Part shown: positions 1 through 9,150 of the stretch, piece after piece
Layout of the letters: every line of letters starts with the position of its first letter
How positions within the stretch are numbered: the first letter of the stretch is position 1
Assembly (NCBI GenBank): GCA_019235885.1
Contig: JAFAKB010000022.1
Coordinates: 1-64,000, forward strand
DNA: 64,000 bases
From: Candidatus Eremiobacterota bacterium
GTDB lineage: Bacteria > Vulcanimicrobiota > Vulcanimicrobiia > Vulcanimicrobiales > Vulcanimicrobiaceae
Direction of reading: 5' to 3'
Made by a program: the position numbers and the translations under genes
Notes under the pieces: generated by a model
What the model was told of the DNA's origin: nothing
The model's input: only the letters and a program-made list of their open reading frames with translations
Database searches by the model: none

Positions 1-1
1 C

Positions 2-655
2 GCGCGCAAGATCGCCGCGCACCTGCTCGAGGTTTCGCCCGACGACGTCGAGTGGGCCGACCAGGCCTTCCGCGTGCGGGGCGTTCCATCGAAGACGGTC
101 ACGATGAAGGACGTCGCGTTTGCGGCCTACACCAACCCCGGCGACAACGAGCCCGGCCTCGAGGCGACGTACTACTACGACCCGCCGAACATGACGTTCC
201 CCTACGGCGCGTACGTCGCGGTCGTCGACGTCGACCGCGAGACCGGCTTCGTGAAGGTGCGGCGGTTCCTCGCGATCGACGACTGCGGCACGGTGATCAA
301 CCCGATGGTCGTCGAAGGCCAGATCCACGGCGGGCTGACCGAAGGGTTCGCAATCGCGTTCATGCAGGAGATCCGCTACGACGAGAGCGGGAACAACCTC
401 AACACGAACTTCACCGAGTACTTGGTGCCGACGTCGCTCGAGACGCCGCACTGGGAGACGGCGAGCACCGTCACGCCGAGCCCGCACCACCCGATCGGCG
501 CCAAGGGCGTCGGCGAGTCGCCCAACGTCGGCTCGCCGGCGGCGTTCGTCAACGCGGTGATGGACGCGCTCGCGCCGCTGGGCGTGACGCACCTCGACAT
601 GCCGCTCACGCGCGAGAAGGTGTGGCGCGCGTGCCGCGAGGCGGCGACCGCGTGA
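2..655 (+). CDS. coxL: Molybdopterin-binding large subunit of a CO-dehydrogenase/xanthine-dehydrogenase family enzyme (5' partial)
   Basis: The frame is open from the left edge, so only the last 217 residues are present. The segment reads as the C-terminal molybdenum-cofactor domain of the xanthine dehydrogenase/CoxL family. It contains GQIHGGLTEGFAIAF and, near the end, GAKGVGESP, whose Glu is the conserved active-site base of molybdenum hydroxylases. The substrate cannot be decided, because the residues that separate true form I CoxL from related hydroxylases lie upstream. The stop overlaps the GTG of the next gene by 4 bp, which indicates translational coupling. The downstream coxG, xdhC-family, coxD and coxE genes favour a CO-dehydrogenase-like enzyme. 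Confidence 0.9.
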   Translation, partial: ARKIAAHLLEVSPDDVEWADQAFRVRGVPSKTVTMKDVAFAAYTNPGDNEPGLEATYYYDPPNMTFPYGAYVAVVDVDRETGFVKVRRFLAIDDCGTVINPMVVEGQIHGGLTEGFAIAFMQEIRYDESGNNLNTNFTEYLVPTSLETPHWETASTVTPSPHHPIGAKGVGESPNVGSPAAFVNAVMDALAPLGVTHLDMPLTREKVWRACREAATA

Positions 656-1113
656 ACCTCGAGTACGGCGGCCGCGAGCGGATCGACGCCGACCGCGACA
701 CCGTCTGGGCGTTCGTCAACGATCCGGCGAAGATCGCGGGCTGCATGCCCGACGTGCTGGAGTCGCACGTCGTCGACGAGCACACCTTCGACGCGGTCGT
801 GCAGGTCGCGGTCGGCCCGGTGCGCGGCAAGTTCAAGTTCCACGTCGTGCTCGTCCCGCAGCCCGGCGGCGAGCACATGGACTTGAAAATCTCCGGCGGC
901 GGGTTCGGCAGCGTCGTCGACCTGAACGCCGGCGCGGACGTCTCGGTGCAAGACGGCGCGACGGTGCTCGACTGGAAGGGCGTCGCGACGATGCGCGGCC
1001 CGCTCGCCGCGGTCGGCGGGCGCGTGATCGACGCGCAGGCCAAGCGCGTCATCACGACGACGTTCGCCAACGTGAAGACGCAGCTCGGCGCGACCGCGCT
1101 CGACACGGCCTAA
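652..1113 (+). CDS. coxG: CoxG-like SRPBCC protein (carbon monoxide dehydrogenase subunit G)
   Basis: 153 residues, GTG start inside the coxL stop codon (GTGA overlap). The protein has the CoxG layout of the SRPBCC fold: an N-terminal strand with ERIDADRDTVWAFVNDP, then GCMPD, and a C-terminal helix with ANVKTQL. In Oligotropha, CoxG is known to recruit the mature CO dehydrogenase to the cytoplasmic membrane. This copy is short and lacks the hydrophobic C-terminal extension of longer CoxG proteins, so it may bind quinone or lipid without anchoring. It is the second gene of the operon. Assignment is strong by family pattern and context. Confidence 0.9.
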   Translation: MNLEYGGRERIDADRDTVWAFVNDPAKIAGCMPDVLESHVVDEHTFDAVVQVAVGPVRGKFKFHVVLVPQPGGEHMDLKISGGGFGSVVDLNAGADVSVQDGATVLDWKGVATMRGPLAAVGGRVIDAQAKRVITTTFANVKTQLGATALDTA

Positions 1114-1117
1114 GACG

Positions 1118-1987
1118 ATGTCGTTCTACGAGCGGCTGGCCGAGCTGGAGCGCGAGCGCGCGAGCTTCGCGGTCGCGACGGTCGTCGCGCGCCGCTCGCC
1201 GGTCAGCTCGCATCTGGGCGACCGCGCGCTGATCTTCGCCGACGGCCACATCGACGGCTTCGTCGGCGGCTCGTGCTCGCGCGACATCGTGCGCCGCGAA
1301 GCGCTGCGCGCGCTGCGCAGCGGGCTGCCGCGGCTGGTGCAGATCCGGCCCGGCAGCGATCCCGCGCACGAGGGCGAGACGGTGAACGACGACTGCGTCG
1401 TCGTCGCGATGGGCTGCGCCTCGGAAGGCGCGGTCGACGTCTACCTCGAGCCGCACCTGCCGCACCCGCTCTTGGTCGTCGCCGGCGACACACCGGTCGC
1501 CGATGCGCTGGCGCGGATCGCCGCGCAGATTCCGTATGAGGTCGTGCGTGTGGTGCTCGAAGCCGAGCTCGCGGCGCTCGCGCCGATTCCGTCGGTGCGC
1601 ACCATCGCGCTCGAATCGCTGCCGCGTCATCTCGACGAGACGGGCCGCGACCGGCGCGCGCACCTGGTCGCGGTCGTCGCCTCGCAAGGACATTATGACG
1701 AAGCCGCGCTCGCGCCGCTGCTGCGCGCCGAGCCGGCGTTCGTCGGACTGCTCGCCAGCCGCCGCCGCGCCGAGGCGGTGAAGTCGGCGCTCGCGCAGCA
1801 AGGACTCGCGCCCGCACTGCTGGCGCGTCTGCACGCCCCGGTCGGTCTCGACGTCGGCGCGCGCACGCCGGGCGACGTCGCGATCTCGATCGTCGCGCAG
1901 ATCATCGCGACCGCGCCGTTCGCCGTCGACGACCCCGCGACGGCCCCGGTCGAGCACGCTCACTGCTGCGAGCACGAGCGCGCGTGA
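1118..1987 (+). CDS. XdhC/CoxI family protein, Mo-cofactor maturation factor
   Basis: 289 residues, starting 4 bp after coxG. The N-terminal XdhC/CoxI motif is present as HIDGFVGGSCSRDIVRREAL, followed by a Rossmann-type C-terminal part ending in GARTPGDVAISIVAQIIA. XdhC-type proteins bind the molybdenum cofactor, help to sulfurate it and insert it into the large subunit of Mo-hydroxylases. The C terminus carries a CC pair (HCCEHERA) that could hold a metal; that is inference. The stop overlaps the GTG of the following AAA ATPase (GTGA), so it belongs to the same operon. It may be called CoxF or CoxI in other genomes; I leave the symbol open. Confidence 0.85.
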   Translation: MSFYERLAELERERASFAVATVVARRSPVSSHLGDRALIFADGHIDGFVGGSCSRDIVRREALRALRSGLPRLVQIRPGSDPAHEGETVNDDCVVVAMGCASEGAVDVYLEPHLPHPLLVVAGDTPVADALARIAAQIPYEVVRVVLEAELAALAPIPSVRTIALESLPRHLDETGRDRRAHLVAVVASQGHYDEAALAPLLRAEPAFVGLLASRRRAEAVKSALAQQGLAPALLARLHAPVGLDVGARTPGDVAISIVAQIIATAPFAVDDPATAPVEHAHCCEHERA

Positions 1988-2925
1988 CGGAGGGCGAGCT
2001 GCGCGAGCGCTTCGCCCGCCACGGCTACGTCGCGAACGACGACTTCGCGACCGGGATCGAGCTGATGCTCGCGCTGGAAAAGCCGCTGCTGATCGAAGGT
2101 CCCGCCGGCGTCGGCAAGACCGAGAGCGCGAAGGTGCTGGCGGAGGTGCTCGGCACGCGGCTGATCCGGCTGCAATGCTACGAAGGGCTCGACGCCGCCA
2201 GCGCGCTCTACGAGTGGAACTATCCCAAGCAGCTGCTGCGCATCCGGCTGACCGAGGAGAGCGGCGCGACGGCGCAGGCGCGCGAAGCGGAGATCTTCAG
2301 CGAGCCGTTTCTGCTGAAGCGCCCGCTGCTCGAAGCGATCACGCAGGAGCGCGCGCCGGTGCTGCTGATCGACGAGCTCGACCGCGCCGACGAAGCATTC
2401 GAAGCGTTTCTGCTCGAGCTGCTCGGTGAGTTTCAAGTGACGATTCCCGAATTGGGCACGATCCGCGCGCGCGAGCGGCCGGCCGTCGTGATCACCTCGA
2501 ACCGCACGCGCGAGCTGTCGGACGCGCTGCGCCGCCGTTGTCTCTATCTCTGGCTCGACTACCCGACGCGCGCGGAAGAGCTGACGATCCTGCGCACCCG
2601 GCTGCCCGGGATCGACGCCCGGCTGGCGGAGCAGATCGCGCGGTTCATGGAGTTTTTGCGCGGCCAGCCGTTTCAGAAAGTGCCGGGCGTCGCGGAGAGC
2701 CTCGACTGGGCGCTCGCGCTCATCCGGCTGCACCGCGACGCCCTCGACGAGCAGACGCTCGAGCGGACGCTGGGGACGATTCTCAAGGTGCACGACGACT
2801 GGGAGCTGTTGCGTGCGCAGCGCGCGCGGTACGAGCCGTTGCTGAACGGCGGCGCGCAAGCCGCCAGCGACGCGGCCCCTGCGCCGGACTACGGTTTGGG
2901 GACGGTACGCGCGCGCCGCGGCTGA
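1984..2925 (+). CDS. coxD: MoxR-type AAA+ ATPase, CoxD
   Basis: 313 residues, GTG start overlapping the previous stop. Walker A is EGPAGVGKTESAK (about residues 38-50), Walker B is PVLLIDELDRAD, and sensor and arginine-finger regions follow (VVITSNRTRELSDALRRR). These mark a MoxR-class AAA+ ATPase, and the stretch IRLQCYEGLDAASALYEWNYPKQ is typical of CoxD. In Oligotropha, CoxD is needed to build the [CuSMoO2] active site, acting as a chaperone-like unfoldase. It sits directly before the VWA partner CoxE, the usual MoxR-VWA pairing. Length and motifs are normal for the family. Confidence 0.88.
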   Translation: MTEGELRERFARHGYVANDDFATGIELMLALEKPLLIEGPAGVGKTESAKVLAEVLGTRLIRLQCYEGLDAASALYEWNYPKQLLRIRLTEESGATAQAREAEIFSEPFLLKRPLLEAITQERAPVLLIDELDRADEAFEAFLLELLGEFQVTIPELGTIRARERPAVVITSNRTRELSDALRRRCLYLWLDYPTRAEELTILRTRLPGIDARLAEQIARFMEFLRGQPFQKVPGVAESLDWALALIRLHRDALDEQTLERTLGTILKVHDDWELLRAQRARYEPLLNGGAQAASDAAPAPDYGLGTVRARRG

Positions 2926-2929
2926 GGCG

Positions 2930-4066
2930 ATGACGTTCTCCGAAAACGTCGCCGCGTTCACCGCCGCGCTGCGCGACGAGCACGGCTTCGGCGCCGGCCA
3001 CGCGGCGACGCGCGACGCGCTGCGCGCGGCGGACATTCTAGGCGTTACCGAGGCGCGGCGGCTGCGCAGCGCCTTCCGCGCCGTCTACTGTGCGACGCCG
3101 GAAGAGGTCGCGCGCTTCGACGCCGCCTTCGACGCTTTCTTCCGCGCGCCGCGTGGCGTCGCGCAGCCGCATCTGCGCCCGCGCCACACCCGTCCGGATC
3201 CCGCCCAGCGACCGCGTGATGAGATCGTTCGCACCACCGAACGGCCTTCGCCCGCGGAGATGAACGACGCCGCCGTGACATGGCAGACGCTGCGCGCGCG
3301 CTACAGCGCGCGGGCCGCGCGCGGCGAACCGCCGCGAATTCAAACCGACGGCCTCGAAGAGATCGTCGCGGCAGCGGCGCGGATCGTGGCCGGCGTGCGG
3401 ATCGCGCGCTCGCGCCGCCGGACGCCGCGGCGCAGCGGCTCGCGCATCGACCTGCGCCGCACGCTGCGTGCGAGCGTCGAGACGGCCGGCGAACCGGTCG
3501 ACCTGCGCCGCACGGCGCGCACGCTGCGCGGCGCACGCTTCGTCGTGCTGATCGACGGCAGCCGGTCCGCGGCCGAGTTCGCCGGACCGGTGCTGCAGTT
3601 GGCCTACGCGCTCGTGCAGCGCTCGCGCCGCGCGAACGCGTTCGTGTTCAGCACGGCGCTGCGCGAGGTGACGCGCGCGCTGCGCGACCGTTCGATCGCC
3701 GGAGCGGTGCTCTCCGACCTCGGCGAAGCGTGGGGCGGCGGAACGCGCATCGGCGACAACCTCGCCGCTTTCGTGCGCGATGACGGCGGGCGGCTGCTCT
3801 CGCCGGAAACGATCGTGCTGATCTTCAGCGACGGGCTCGACGTCGGCGACCTCGACCGGCTGGCGCGCGCGATGCGCGAGCTGCAGCTGCGCTCGGCCGC
3901 CGTGATCTGGCTGAACCCGCACGCCGGCTCACCCGGCTTCACGCCCACGGCGCGCGGGATGCAAACGGCGCTGCCGTTCGTCACGCAGCTGCGCGCTGCG
4001 CGCGCCGCGCACGATTTCACCGCACTCGCCCGCGCGCTTACCCGGACGACGACCCGCGGGCGCTGA
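2930..4066 (+). CDS. coxE: CoxE, VWA domain protein partner of CoxD
   Basis: 378 residues, ATG 4 bp after coxD. The N-terminal half is Arg-rich and helical. The C-terminal half is a von Willebrand A domain with a MIDAS-like DGSRS at the start of the domain (VLIDGSRSAAEF), a Thr in GGGTRIGDNL and an Asp in IFSDGLDVGD. CoxE works with CoxD in maturing the molybdenum site of CO dehydrogenase-type enzymes. It is the last gene of the operon: the next gene is convergent and its stop lies only 3 bp away. I see no terminator with a T-tract. Confidence 0.85.
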   Translation: MTFSENVAAFTAALRDEHGFGAGHAATRDALRAADILGVTEARRLRSAFRAVYCATPEEVARFDAAFDAFFRAPRGVAQPHLRPRHTRPDPAQRPRDEIVRTTERPSPAEMNDAAVTWQTLRARYSARAARGEPPRIQTDGLEEIVAAAARIVAGVRIARSRRRTPRRSGSRIDLRRTLRASVETAGEPVDLRRTARTLRGARFVVLIDGSRSAAEFAGPVLQLAYALVQRSRRANAFVFSTALREVTRALRDRSIAGAVLSDLGEAWGGGTRIGDNLAAFVRDDGGRLLSPETIVLIFSDGLDVGDLDRLARAMRELQLRSAAVIWLNPHAGSPGFTPTARGMQTALPFVTQLRAARAAHDFTALARALTRTTTRGR

Positions 4067-4069
4067 GGT

Positions 4070-4534
4070 TCAGCCGGCGGCCGACGCCGGCGCCGCTTCC
4101 AGCACCGCGCGCAGGTTCGCCACGGCTTGCGCAGACTCGCGCTCGATCCGGCGCCGGATCACCAGCGCGTCAAGGACCGCGAACAGCGCGTTCGGCAGCT
4201 CATACTCGAGCGTGCGCGTGAAGCGCGTTCCGCCGCCGCCGTCCGGCGTCAGCGCGTAGGTGATCGTCGCGCGCCCGCCGGCTTCCGGGCGCGCTTCGAT
4301 GACCCAGCTCGAGGGCGCATCGCGGCGCAGCACGACCCATTCGCAAACGCCGTGCCGTCCGGCGACGACGAACTCCTCGGTGCAGCGCTCGCCGACGTCC
4401 TGCGAGTGCCCGGCATCGCCCGTCACCCGAATCGACGAGGGATGCCACTGCGGCCAGTTCGCCGGCGTGGTGACGTAGTCGAACACCTCGTCGGGAGAGC
4501 GGCGTATCGCCGCCTCCGAGCTGATGCGCGTCAT
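4070..4534 (-). CDS. SRPBCC family protein (polyketide cyclase/START-like)
   Basis: 154 residues. The start at 4534 is chosen because CGGAGGAAC lies just before its ATG; an upstream in-frame start at 4573 has no such site. The protein shows the SRPBCC pattern: SSEAAIRRSPDEVFDYVTTPANWPQWHP at the N terminus and a C-terminal helix from residue 120. Such proteins bind hydrophobic ligands in a helix-grip cavity, and the substrate is unknown here. It is convergent with coxE and is probably not part of that operon. It is distinct from CoxG (different strand, little similarity). Confidence 0.8.
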   Translation of the reverse strand: MTRISSEAAIRRSPDEVFDYVTTPANWPQWHPSSIRVTGDAGHSQDVGERCTEEFVVAGRHGVCEWVVLRRDAPSSWVIEARPEAGGRATITYALTPDGGGGTRFTRTLEYELPNALFAVLDALVIRRRIERESAQAVANLRAVLEAAPASAAG

Positions 4535-4670
4535 CGTTCCTCCGTTCCGCAGCGGCGCGCGCTGCGCTCCCACAACGCTACGCAGAGGACGGCGGATTTC
4601 CCGGCGGGAGCGCGGGTCCGCGAGCCGAAAGCGCCCGACGAATAAATCGCCGTCGTTTCAGGAGGTACGC

Positions 4671-5567
4671 GTGGGGCGTCTTTTGCGCTGGGCCGGCTAT
4701 GCGGCGATCGCGCTGGTGGTGATCGCGCTGATCGGATACGGCATCCTGGTGGTCGACTCGAACCGGGAGATCGCCGCGCCGACGACGGCCGTCCCGCCGG
4801 TGGGACAGCTCGGTCACCCCTCGCTCCAGCGCGGCAAGCACCTCTTCACCGCGGTCGCCGGCTGCATCGACTGCCACGGCGCCGACGGCGGCGGCGGGCC
4901 GTTCATCAGCCAGCCCGCGATGGCGATGCTGTACGCGCCGAACCTCACGCGCGGACCCGGCGGCGTCGGCGCCGTTTACTCCGACGCGGACTACGACCGC
5001 GCGATCCGGCGCGGAATCCGAGCCGACGGAACGCGGCTGCTGATCATGCCGTCGTGGGACTACGCCGTGCTGAGCGACGACGACGCCGCGTCGGTGATCG
5101 CGTACATCCGCAGCCTACCGCCGGTCGACCGCGCGACGCCGCGGGTGAAGCTCGGTCCGGTCGGACGCATGCTCGTCGCGACGCATCAGCTCCCCTTCGA
5201 CGCGACGCGCATCGCCGACGAAGGGCTGTCCGCCACGCCCCCGCCGCCGCCCGGGACGACGTTGGGCTACGGTGAATACCTCACCCGCGTCGCCGGCTGC
5301 CAAGCCTGTCACGGGATTCACTTCTCGGGCGGCCACCTCGCCGGCCCGCCCGACGTCCCGGCGGCGGCGAACATCACCCCGACCGGGATCGGCACGTGGG
5401 ACGAGACGCAATTCTTGCGGACGCTGACGACCGGCAAAGACCCGAACGGTCATTATCTCAACGACTTCATGCCGTGGCGCACGATCAAGTACATGACCGA
5501 CGACGAGCTCATCACGATCTTCAACTACCTCAAACGCGTCCCGCCCCGTCCCACCGGCACCGGGTGA
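4671..5567 (+). CDS. Membrane-anchored diheme cytochrome c
   Basis: 298 residues from the GTG at 4671, which follows a perfect AGGAGG; longer in-frame starts are therefore rejected. Residues 7-28 form one membrane helix. Two c-type heme sites follow: CIDCH at 65-69 and CQACH at 210-214, each in its own cytochrome c domain. The protein should be anchored in the cytoplasmic membrane with both hemes outside, passing electrons between a dehydrogenase and a terminal acceptor. Such diheme subunits often serve gluconate- or alcohol-dehydrogenase-type enzymes, but no catalytic subunit is adjacent. Whether it accepts electrons from the upstream Mo-hydroxylase is speculation. Confidence 0.85.
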   Translation: MGRLLRWAGYAAIALVVIALIGYGILVVDSNREIAAPTTAVPPVGQLGHPSLQRGKHLFTAVAGCIDCHGADGGGGPFISQPAMAMLYAPNLTRGPGGVGAVYSDADYDRAIRRGIRADGTRLLIMPSWDYAVLSDDDAASVIAYIRSLPPVDRATPRVKLGPVGRMLVATHQLPFDATRIADEGLSATPPPPPGTTLGYGEYLTRVAGCQACHGIHFSGGHLAGPPDVPAAANITPTGIGTWDETQFLRTLTTGKDPNGHYLNDFMPWRTIKYMTDDELITIFNYLKRVPPRPTGTG

Positions 5568-5590
5568 CGGTTGCGTGCGGTGGTGAACGC

Positions 5591-6268
5591 ATGCCGATGA
5601 TCGTTCAGGCCGCGACCGGCCTGGTATTCGCGACGGTGCTCGGCGGCCTGATCGGTTTCCAGCGCCAGTACACGCAGAAACCGGCGGGGATTCGCACGCA
5701 CGCGCTGGTCTCGCTCGGCTCGTGCGCATTTGCGGAGTACTCCGCGCTGCTCGGCGACACACGCATCGCCGCCGGCGTGATCACCGGAATCGGGTTCCTC
5801 GGCGCCGGCGCGATCGTGCGCCAGGGCTTTGCGACGCGCGGTCTCACGACCGCCGCATCGATCTGGACCGCGGCGGCGCTGGGGATGGGCGTCGGCCTCG
5901 GTCATGCGTCGTGGGCGCTCATCATCGCAGCGCTGGTGGTGCTCACGCTGATCGTGCTCGCCATCTCGGACGACACGATCATGCGCGTGCTGCCGCACCG
6001 CAACCGCATCGCGATCAAGGTCAACGTCGACCTCGACCGCATCAGCGTCGCGCACCTCACTGAGCAGATCGCGCGCGCGTGCGAGCGGGTGCTCTTCAGC
6101 GAGGACTTGGTCCTCGAGCACAGCCCCGACGGTAACCGCGGCGAAGTCGGCTACATCCTGCGAATCGGCGCCAACACCGACCTCGCCGCCGCGCTGGAGA
6201 AGCTGATGGCGATCGACGGCGTCCTGCGCGTCGCGATTGTCGACGAACCGGTGACGCCGACGACGTGA
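5591..6268 (+). CDS. MgtC/SapB family membrane protein
   Basis: 225 residues starting at the ATG at 5591. Hydrophobic helices at about residues 5-20, 38-55, 60-80 and 100-128 precede a soluble C-terminal domain. Family signatures are LGGLIGFQRQYTQKPAGIRTHALVSLGS and GFLGAGAIVRQG...GLTTAASIWTAAALG. MgtC-like proteins are associated with growth at low magnesium and, in pathogens, with ATP-synthase inhibition; the role in environmental bacteria is uncertain. The C-terminal ACT-like region is full length. It begins 23 bp after the cytochrome gene and may share its transcript. Confidence 0.85.
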   Translation: MPMIVQAATGLVFATVLGGLIGFQRQYTQKPAGIRTHALVSLGSCAFAEYSALLGDTRIAAGVITGIGFLGAGAIVRQGFATRGLTTAASIWTAAALGMGVGLGHASWALIIAALVVLTLIVLAISDDTIMRVLPHRNRIAIKVNVDLDRISVAHLTEQIARACERVLFSEDLVLEHSPDGNRGEVGYILRIGANTDLAAALEKLMAIDGVLRVAIVDEPVTPTT

Positions 6269-6283
6269 GCGCTTTTAGCGCTC
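6267..6283. terminator. Short bidirectional hairpin between convergent genes
   Basis: GAGCGCT and AGCGCTC form a perfect 7-bp stem with a TTT loop, spanning the stops of the MgtC-like gene (+) and ppdK (-). There is no long T-tract on either side, so function as a terminator is only suggested. Confidence 0.35.
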
Positions 6284-9055
6284 CGCAAGCGCGCTCTGGG
6301 CCGCGGCCAATCTGGCGATCGGGACGCGGTACGGGGAGCAGCTGACGTAGTCGAGGCCGAGCTCGTCGCAGAAGGCGACGCTGCTCGGCTCGCCGCCGTG
6401 CTCGCCGCAGATGCCGATCTTCAAGTCGGGGCGCGTCGCGCGGCCGCGCTCGACGCCCATCCGCATCAGCTCGCCGACGCCGGCGCGGTCGAGCACTTGG
6501 AACGGATCGTCCTTGAGGATCTTCAGCTCCAAGTAGCGCGGGATGAAGCTCGCCTCCGCGTCGTCGCGCGAGTAGCCGTAGGTCGTCTGGGTGAGGTCGT
6601 TGGTGCCGAAGCTGAAGAACTGCGCGGTGCGCGCCAGCTCGCCGGCGACCACGCACGCGCGCGGCAGCTCGACCATCGTTCCGATCCGGTACGGCACCTC
6701 GACGCCGCGGGTGAGGATCACCTCGTCGGCGACCAGCTTCGCCGCCTCGTACGTCGTCCGCATCTCCTCCGCGGTGCCGACGCCGGGGATCATCACGTCG
6801 GGCCGCGGGTCGACGCCGCGCGCGCGCAGCTCGCACGCCGCTTCGAAGATCGCGCGCACCTGCATCGCGTAGATCTCGGGATAGAGAATCCCCAGCCGGC
6901 AGACGCGCAGGCCGAGCATCGGGTTCTGCTCGTGCAGCGCGCGCACGCGCGCCAGCACGCGCATCTTCTCGGCATACTCCGGATCGTTCTCGCCCTTCGT
7001 GATCCGCAGCTCCGTCGTCTCGACGAGCAAGTCTTCGAGCGAGGGCAGGAACTCGTGCAGCGGCGGGTCGAGCAGCCGGATCGTCACCGGATAGCCGGCC
7101 ATCGCCTCAAGGATGCCGGTGAAGTCTTCACGCTGGAACGGCAGCAGCTGCGCGAGCGCGTCCGCGCGCGCTTCCGGTGTGTCACTGATGATCATCCGCT
7201 GCACGACCGGGAGCCGGTCCGGCTGCATGAACATGTGCTCGGTGCGGCACAACCCGATCCCGGTTGCGCCGAGCTCGCGCGCTTTGCGCGCGTCCTCCGG
7301 CGTGTCGGCGTTCGCCCACACTTCGAGCCGCATCGCCTCGTCGGCCCAGCCGAGAAACTCCGCCAGCCACTCCGGCAGCTTCGAGGGCGGCGGGATCAGC
7401 GCGAGCTTGCCGAGCACGACGTTCCCCGTCGTGCCGTCGATCGTGATCCAGTCGCCTTCGTTCAACACGGTCTTGCCGATGGTCGCGGTGCGCGCGCGGT
7501 TGTCGACCGTCATCGCGTCGAACCCGGCAACGCACGGCTTGCCCATTCCGCGCGCGACGACCGCCGCGTGCGAGGTCGCGCCGCCGCGTGAGGTCAGCAC
7601 GCCTTTCGCCGCGATCATCCCGTGCACGTCGTCCGGCGCCGTCTCGACGCGCACCAGGATCACGTCCTCGCCGGCGTGACCGCGTTCCGCGGCCGTGTCG
7701 GCGTCGAAGACGATCTGGCCGCTGGCCGCGCCCGGCGAGGCGTTGAGCCCTTTGCCCGCCACCGCGTACTTCTCGTGCGGATCGATCCGTGCGTGGAACA
7801 GCTGGTCGAGCGAAGCCGCGTCGACGCGCCGCAGCGCTTCTTCTTTCGAGATCGTGCCTTCGTGCACGAAGTCGAGCGCGATCTTCACCGCCGCTTCGGC
7901 GCTCCGCTTCCCGCTGCGCGTCTGCAGCATCCACAGCGTGCCGCGCTCGACGGTGAACTCCAAATCCTGCATGTCGCGGTAGTGCGTCTCGAGCTGGTGC
8001 GCGATCGCGACGAACTGCGCGTAGACGTCGGGCTGCGAGCTCTGCAGGTCGGAGATCTTCATCGGCGTGCGAATCCCGGCGACGACATCCTCGCCCTGTG
8101 CGTTGCGCAGGTACTCGCCGAACAGCGTCTTCTCGCCGGTGTTCGGATCGCGCGTGAACGCGACGCCGGTCCCCGAGTCCTCGCCCATGTTGCCGAAGAC
8201 CATCGTCACGACGCTGCACGCCGTGCCCCAGTCGTCGGGAATCTTGTTGAACTTGCGGTAGTCCGCGGCGCGCTTGGAGTGCCAGGAGTCGAAGACGGCG
8301 GCGATTGCGAGCTCGAGCTGCTCGTGGACGTCTTGCGGGAACGGCTTGCCGGTGTGGTCGCGGACGATCTCGCGGAACTGCGCGATCACTTCCTTCCATT
8401 TGCACGCGTCGAGCTCGGGATCGGTCGCGACGCGCGCCTTGCGCTTCGCCTCCTCGACGACCCGCTCGAACTCTTCCTTCGGAATGCTCAGCACGACGTT
8501 CCCGAACATCGCCATGAAGCGGCGGTACGCGTCGTACGCGAAGCGGTCGTTCGCGGTCAGCCGCGCCAGGCCGGCGACGGTCTCGTCGTTGAGCCCGAGG
8601 TTGAGGATGGTGTCCATCATCCCCGGCATCGAGACGCGCGCGCCGCTCCGCACCGAAACCAGCAACGGGTTCGCCGCCTGCCCGAAGCCCTTCCCGGTAC
8701 GGCGCTCCAGCTCGGCCATCGAGGCGCGGACCTCGTCCGAGAGCCCGTCGGGGAAGCGCCGTCCGGCCTCGTAGAACGCCAGACACACCTCGGTGGTGAT
8801 CGTGAACCCGGGCGGGACGGGGAGCCCGGCGCGGGTCATCTCGGCCAGGCCGGCGCCCTTCCCGCCGAGCAGCTCTTTCATCTCACCGGAGCCGTGCTCG
8901 AAGAACCAGATCGCGTTGGAGGGCTGCGCAGCGCCGTCACGGGAGACCGGGAGGACCGCCTGGGACACGGGCTCGTTTCCTTCCTCGGCTGGCAGCCGTG
9001 GAAAATCGTTGTAGCGCCGTGTTCGAAGGGCGGAAAGTTTTTCCGTCTGGCTCAT
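6275..9055 (-). CDS. ppdK: Pyruvate, phosphate dikinase
   Basis: 926 residues, slightly longer than usual (about 875-910). Order of domains: N-terminal ATP-grasp region (KELLGGKGAGLAEMTRAGLPVPPGFTITTEVC), central phosphohistidine domain with the swivelling catalytic His in RGGATSHAAVVARGMGKPCVAG, and the C-terminal PEP/pyruvate TIM barrel (ATGIGLCRTEHMF, PYRIGTMVELPRAC, SFGTNDLTQTTYGYSRDD). It interconverts pyruvate, ATP and Pi with PEP, AMP and PPi, in glycolysis or gluconeogenesis. An alternative GTG start at 8968 with GGAAGG upstream would remove 29 poorly conserved residues and may be the true start. It is divergent from the Crp-like gene. Confidence 0.95.
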   Translation of the reverse strand: MSQTEKLSALRTRRYNDFPRLPAEEGNEPVSQAVLPVSRDGAAQPSNAIWFFEHGSGEMKELLGGKGAGLAEMTRAGLPVPPGFTITTEVCLAFYEAGRRFPDGLSDEVRASMAELERRTGKGFGQAANPLLVSVRSGARVSMPGMMDTILNLGLNDETVAGLARLTANDRFAYDAYRRFMAMFGNVVLSIPKEEFERVVEEAKRKARVATDPELDACKWKEVIAQFREIVRDHTGKPFPQDVHEQLELAIAAVFDSWHSKRAADYRKFNKIPDDWGTACSVVTMVFGNMGEDSGTGVAFTRDPNTGEKTLFGEYLRNAQGEDVVAGIRTPMKISDLQSSQPDVYAQFVAIAHQLETHYRDMQDLEFTVERGTLWMLQTRSGKRSAEAAVKIALDFVHEGTISKEEALRRVDAASLDQLFHARIDPHEKYAVAGKGLNASPGAASGQIVFDADTAAERGHAGEDVILVRVETAPDDVHGMIAAKGVLTSRGGATSHAAVVARGMGKPCVAGFDAMTVDNRARTATIGKTVLNEGDWITIDGTTGNVVLGKLALIPPPSKLPEWLAEFLGWADEAMRLEVWANADTPEDARKARELGATGIGLCRTEHMFMQPDRLPVVQRMIISDTPEARADALAQLLPFQREDFTGILEAMAGYPVTIRLLDPPLHEFLPSLEDLLVETTELRITKGENDPEYAEKMRVLARVRALHEQNPMLGLRVCRLGILYPEIYAMQVRAIFEAACELRARGVDPRPDVMIPGVGTAEEMRTTYEAAKLVADEVILTRGVEVPYRIGTMVELPRACVVAGELARTAQFFSFGTNDLTQTTYGYSRDDAEASFIPRYLELKILKDDPFQVLDRAGVGELMRMGVERGRATRPDLKIGICGEHGGEPSSVAFCDELGLDYVSCSPYRVPIARLAAAQSALAER

Positions 9056-9150
9056 GCTTGGTAACTTTCCCCCCGCCCGGTCGGTTCAAGCGCGCGAGCT
9101 ATGTCCGATCGGATCACGGACCCCCCCCCGCGGCCAGCGAAGCCGACGAC

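Noticed and set aside
9121-9129. Run of nine C upstream of the Crp-like gene
   Set aside because: Lies before the chosen start, so phase variation of the protein is not supported.
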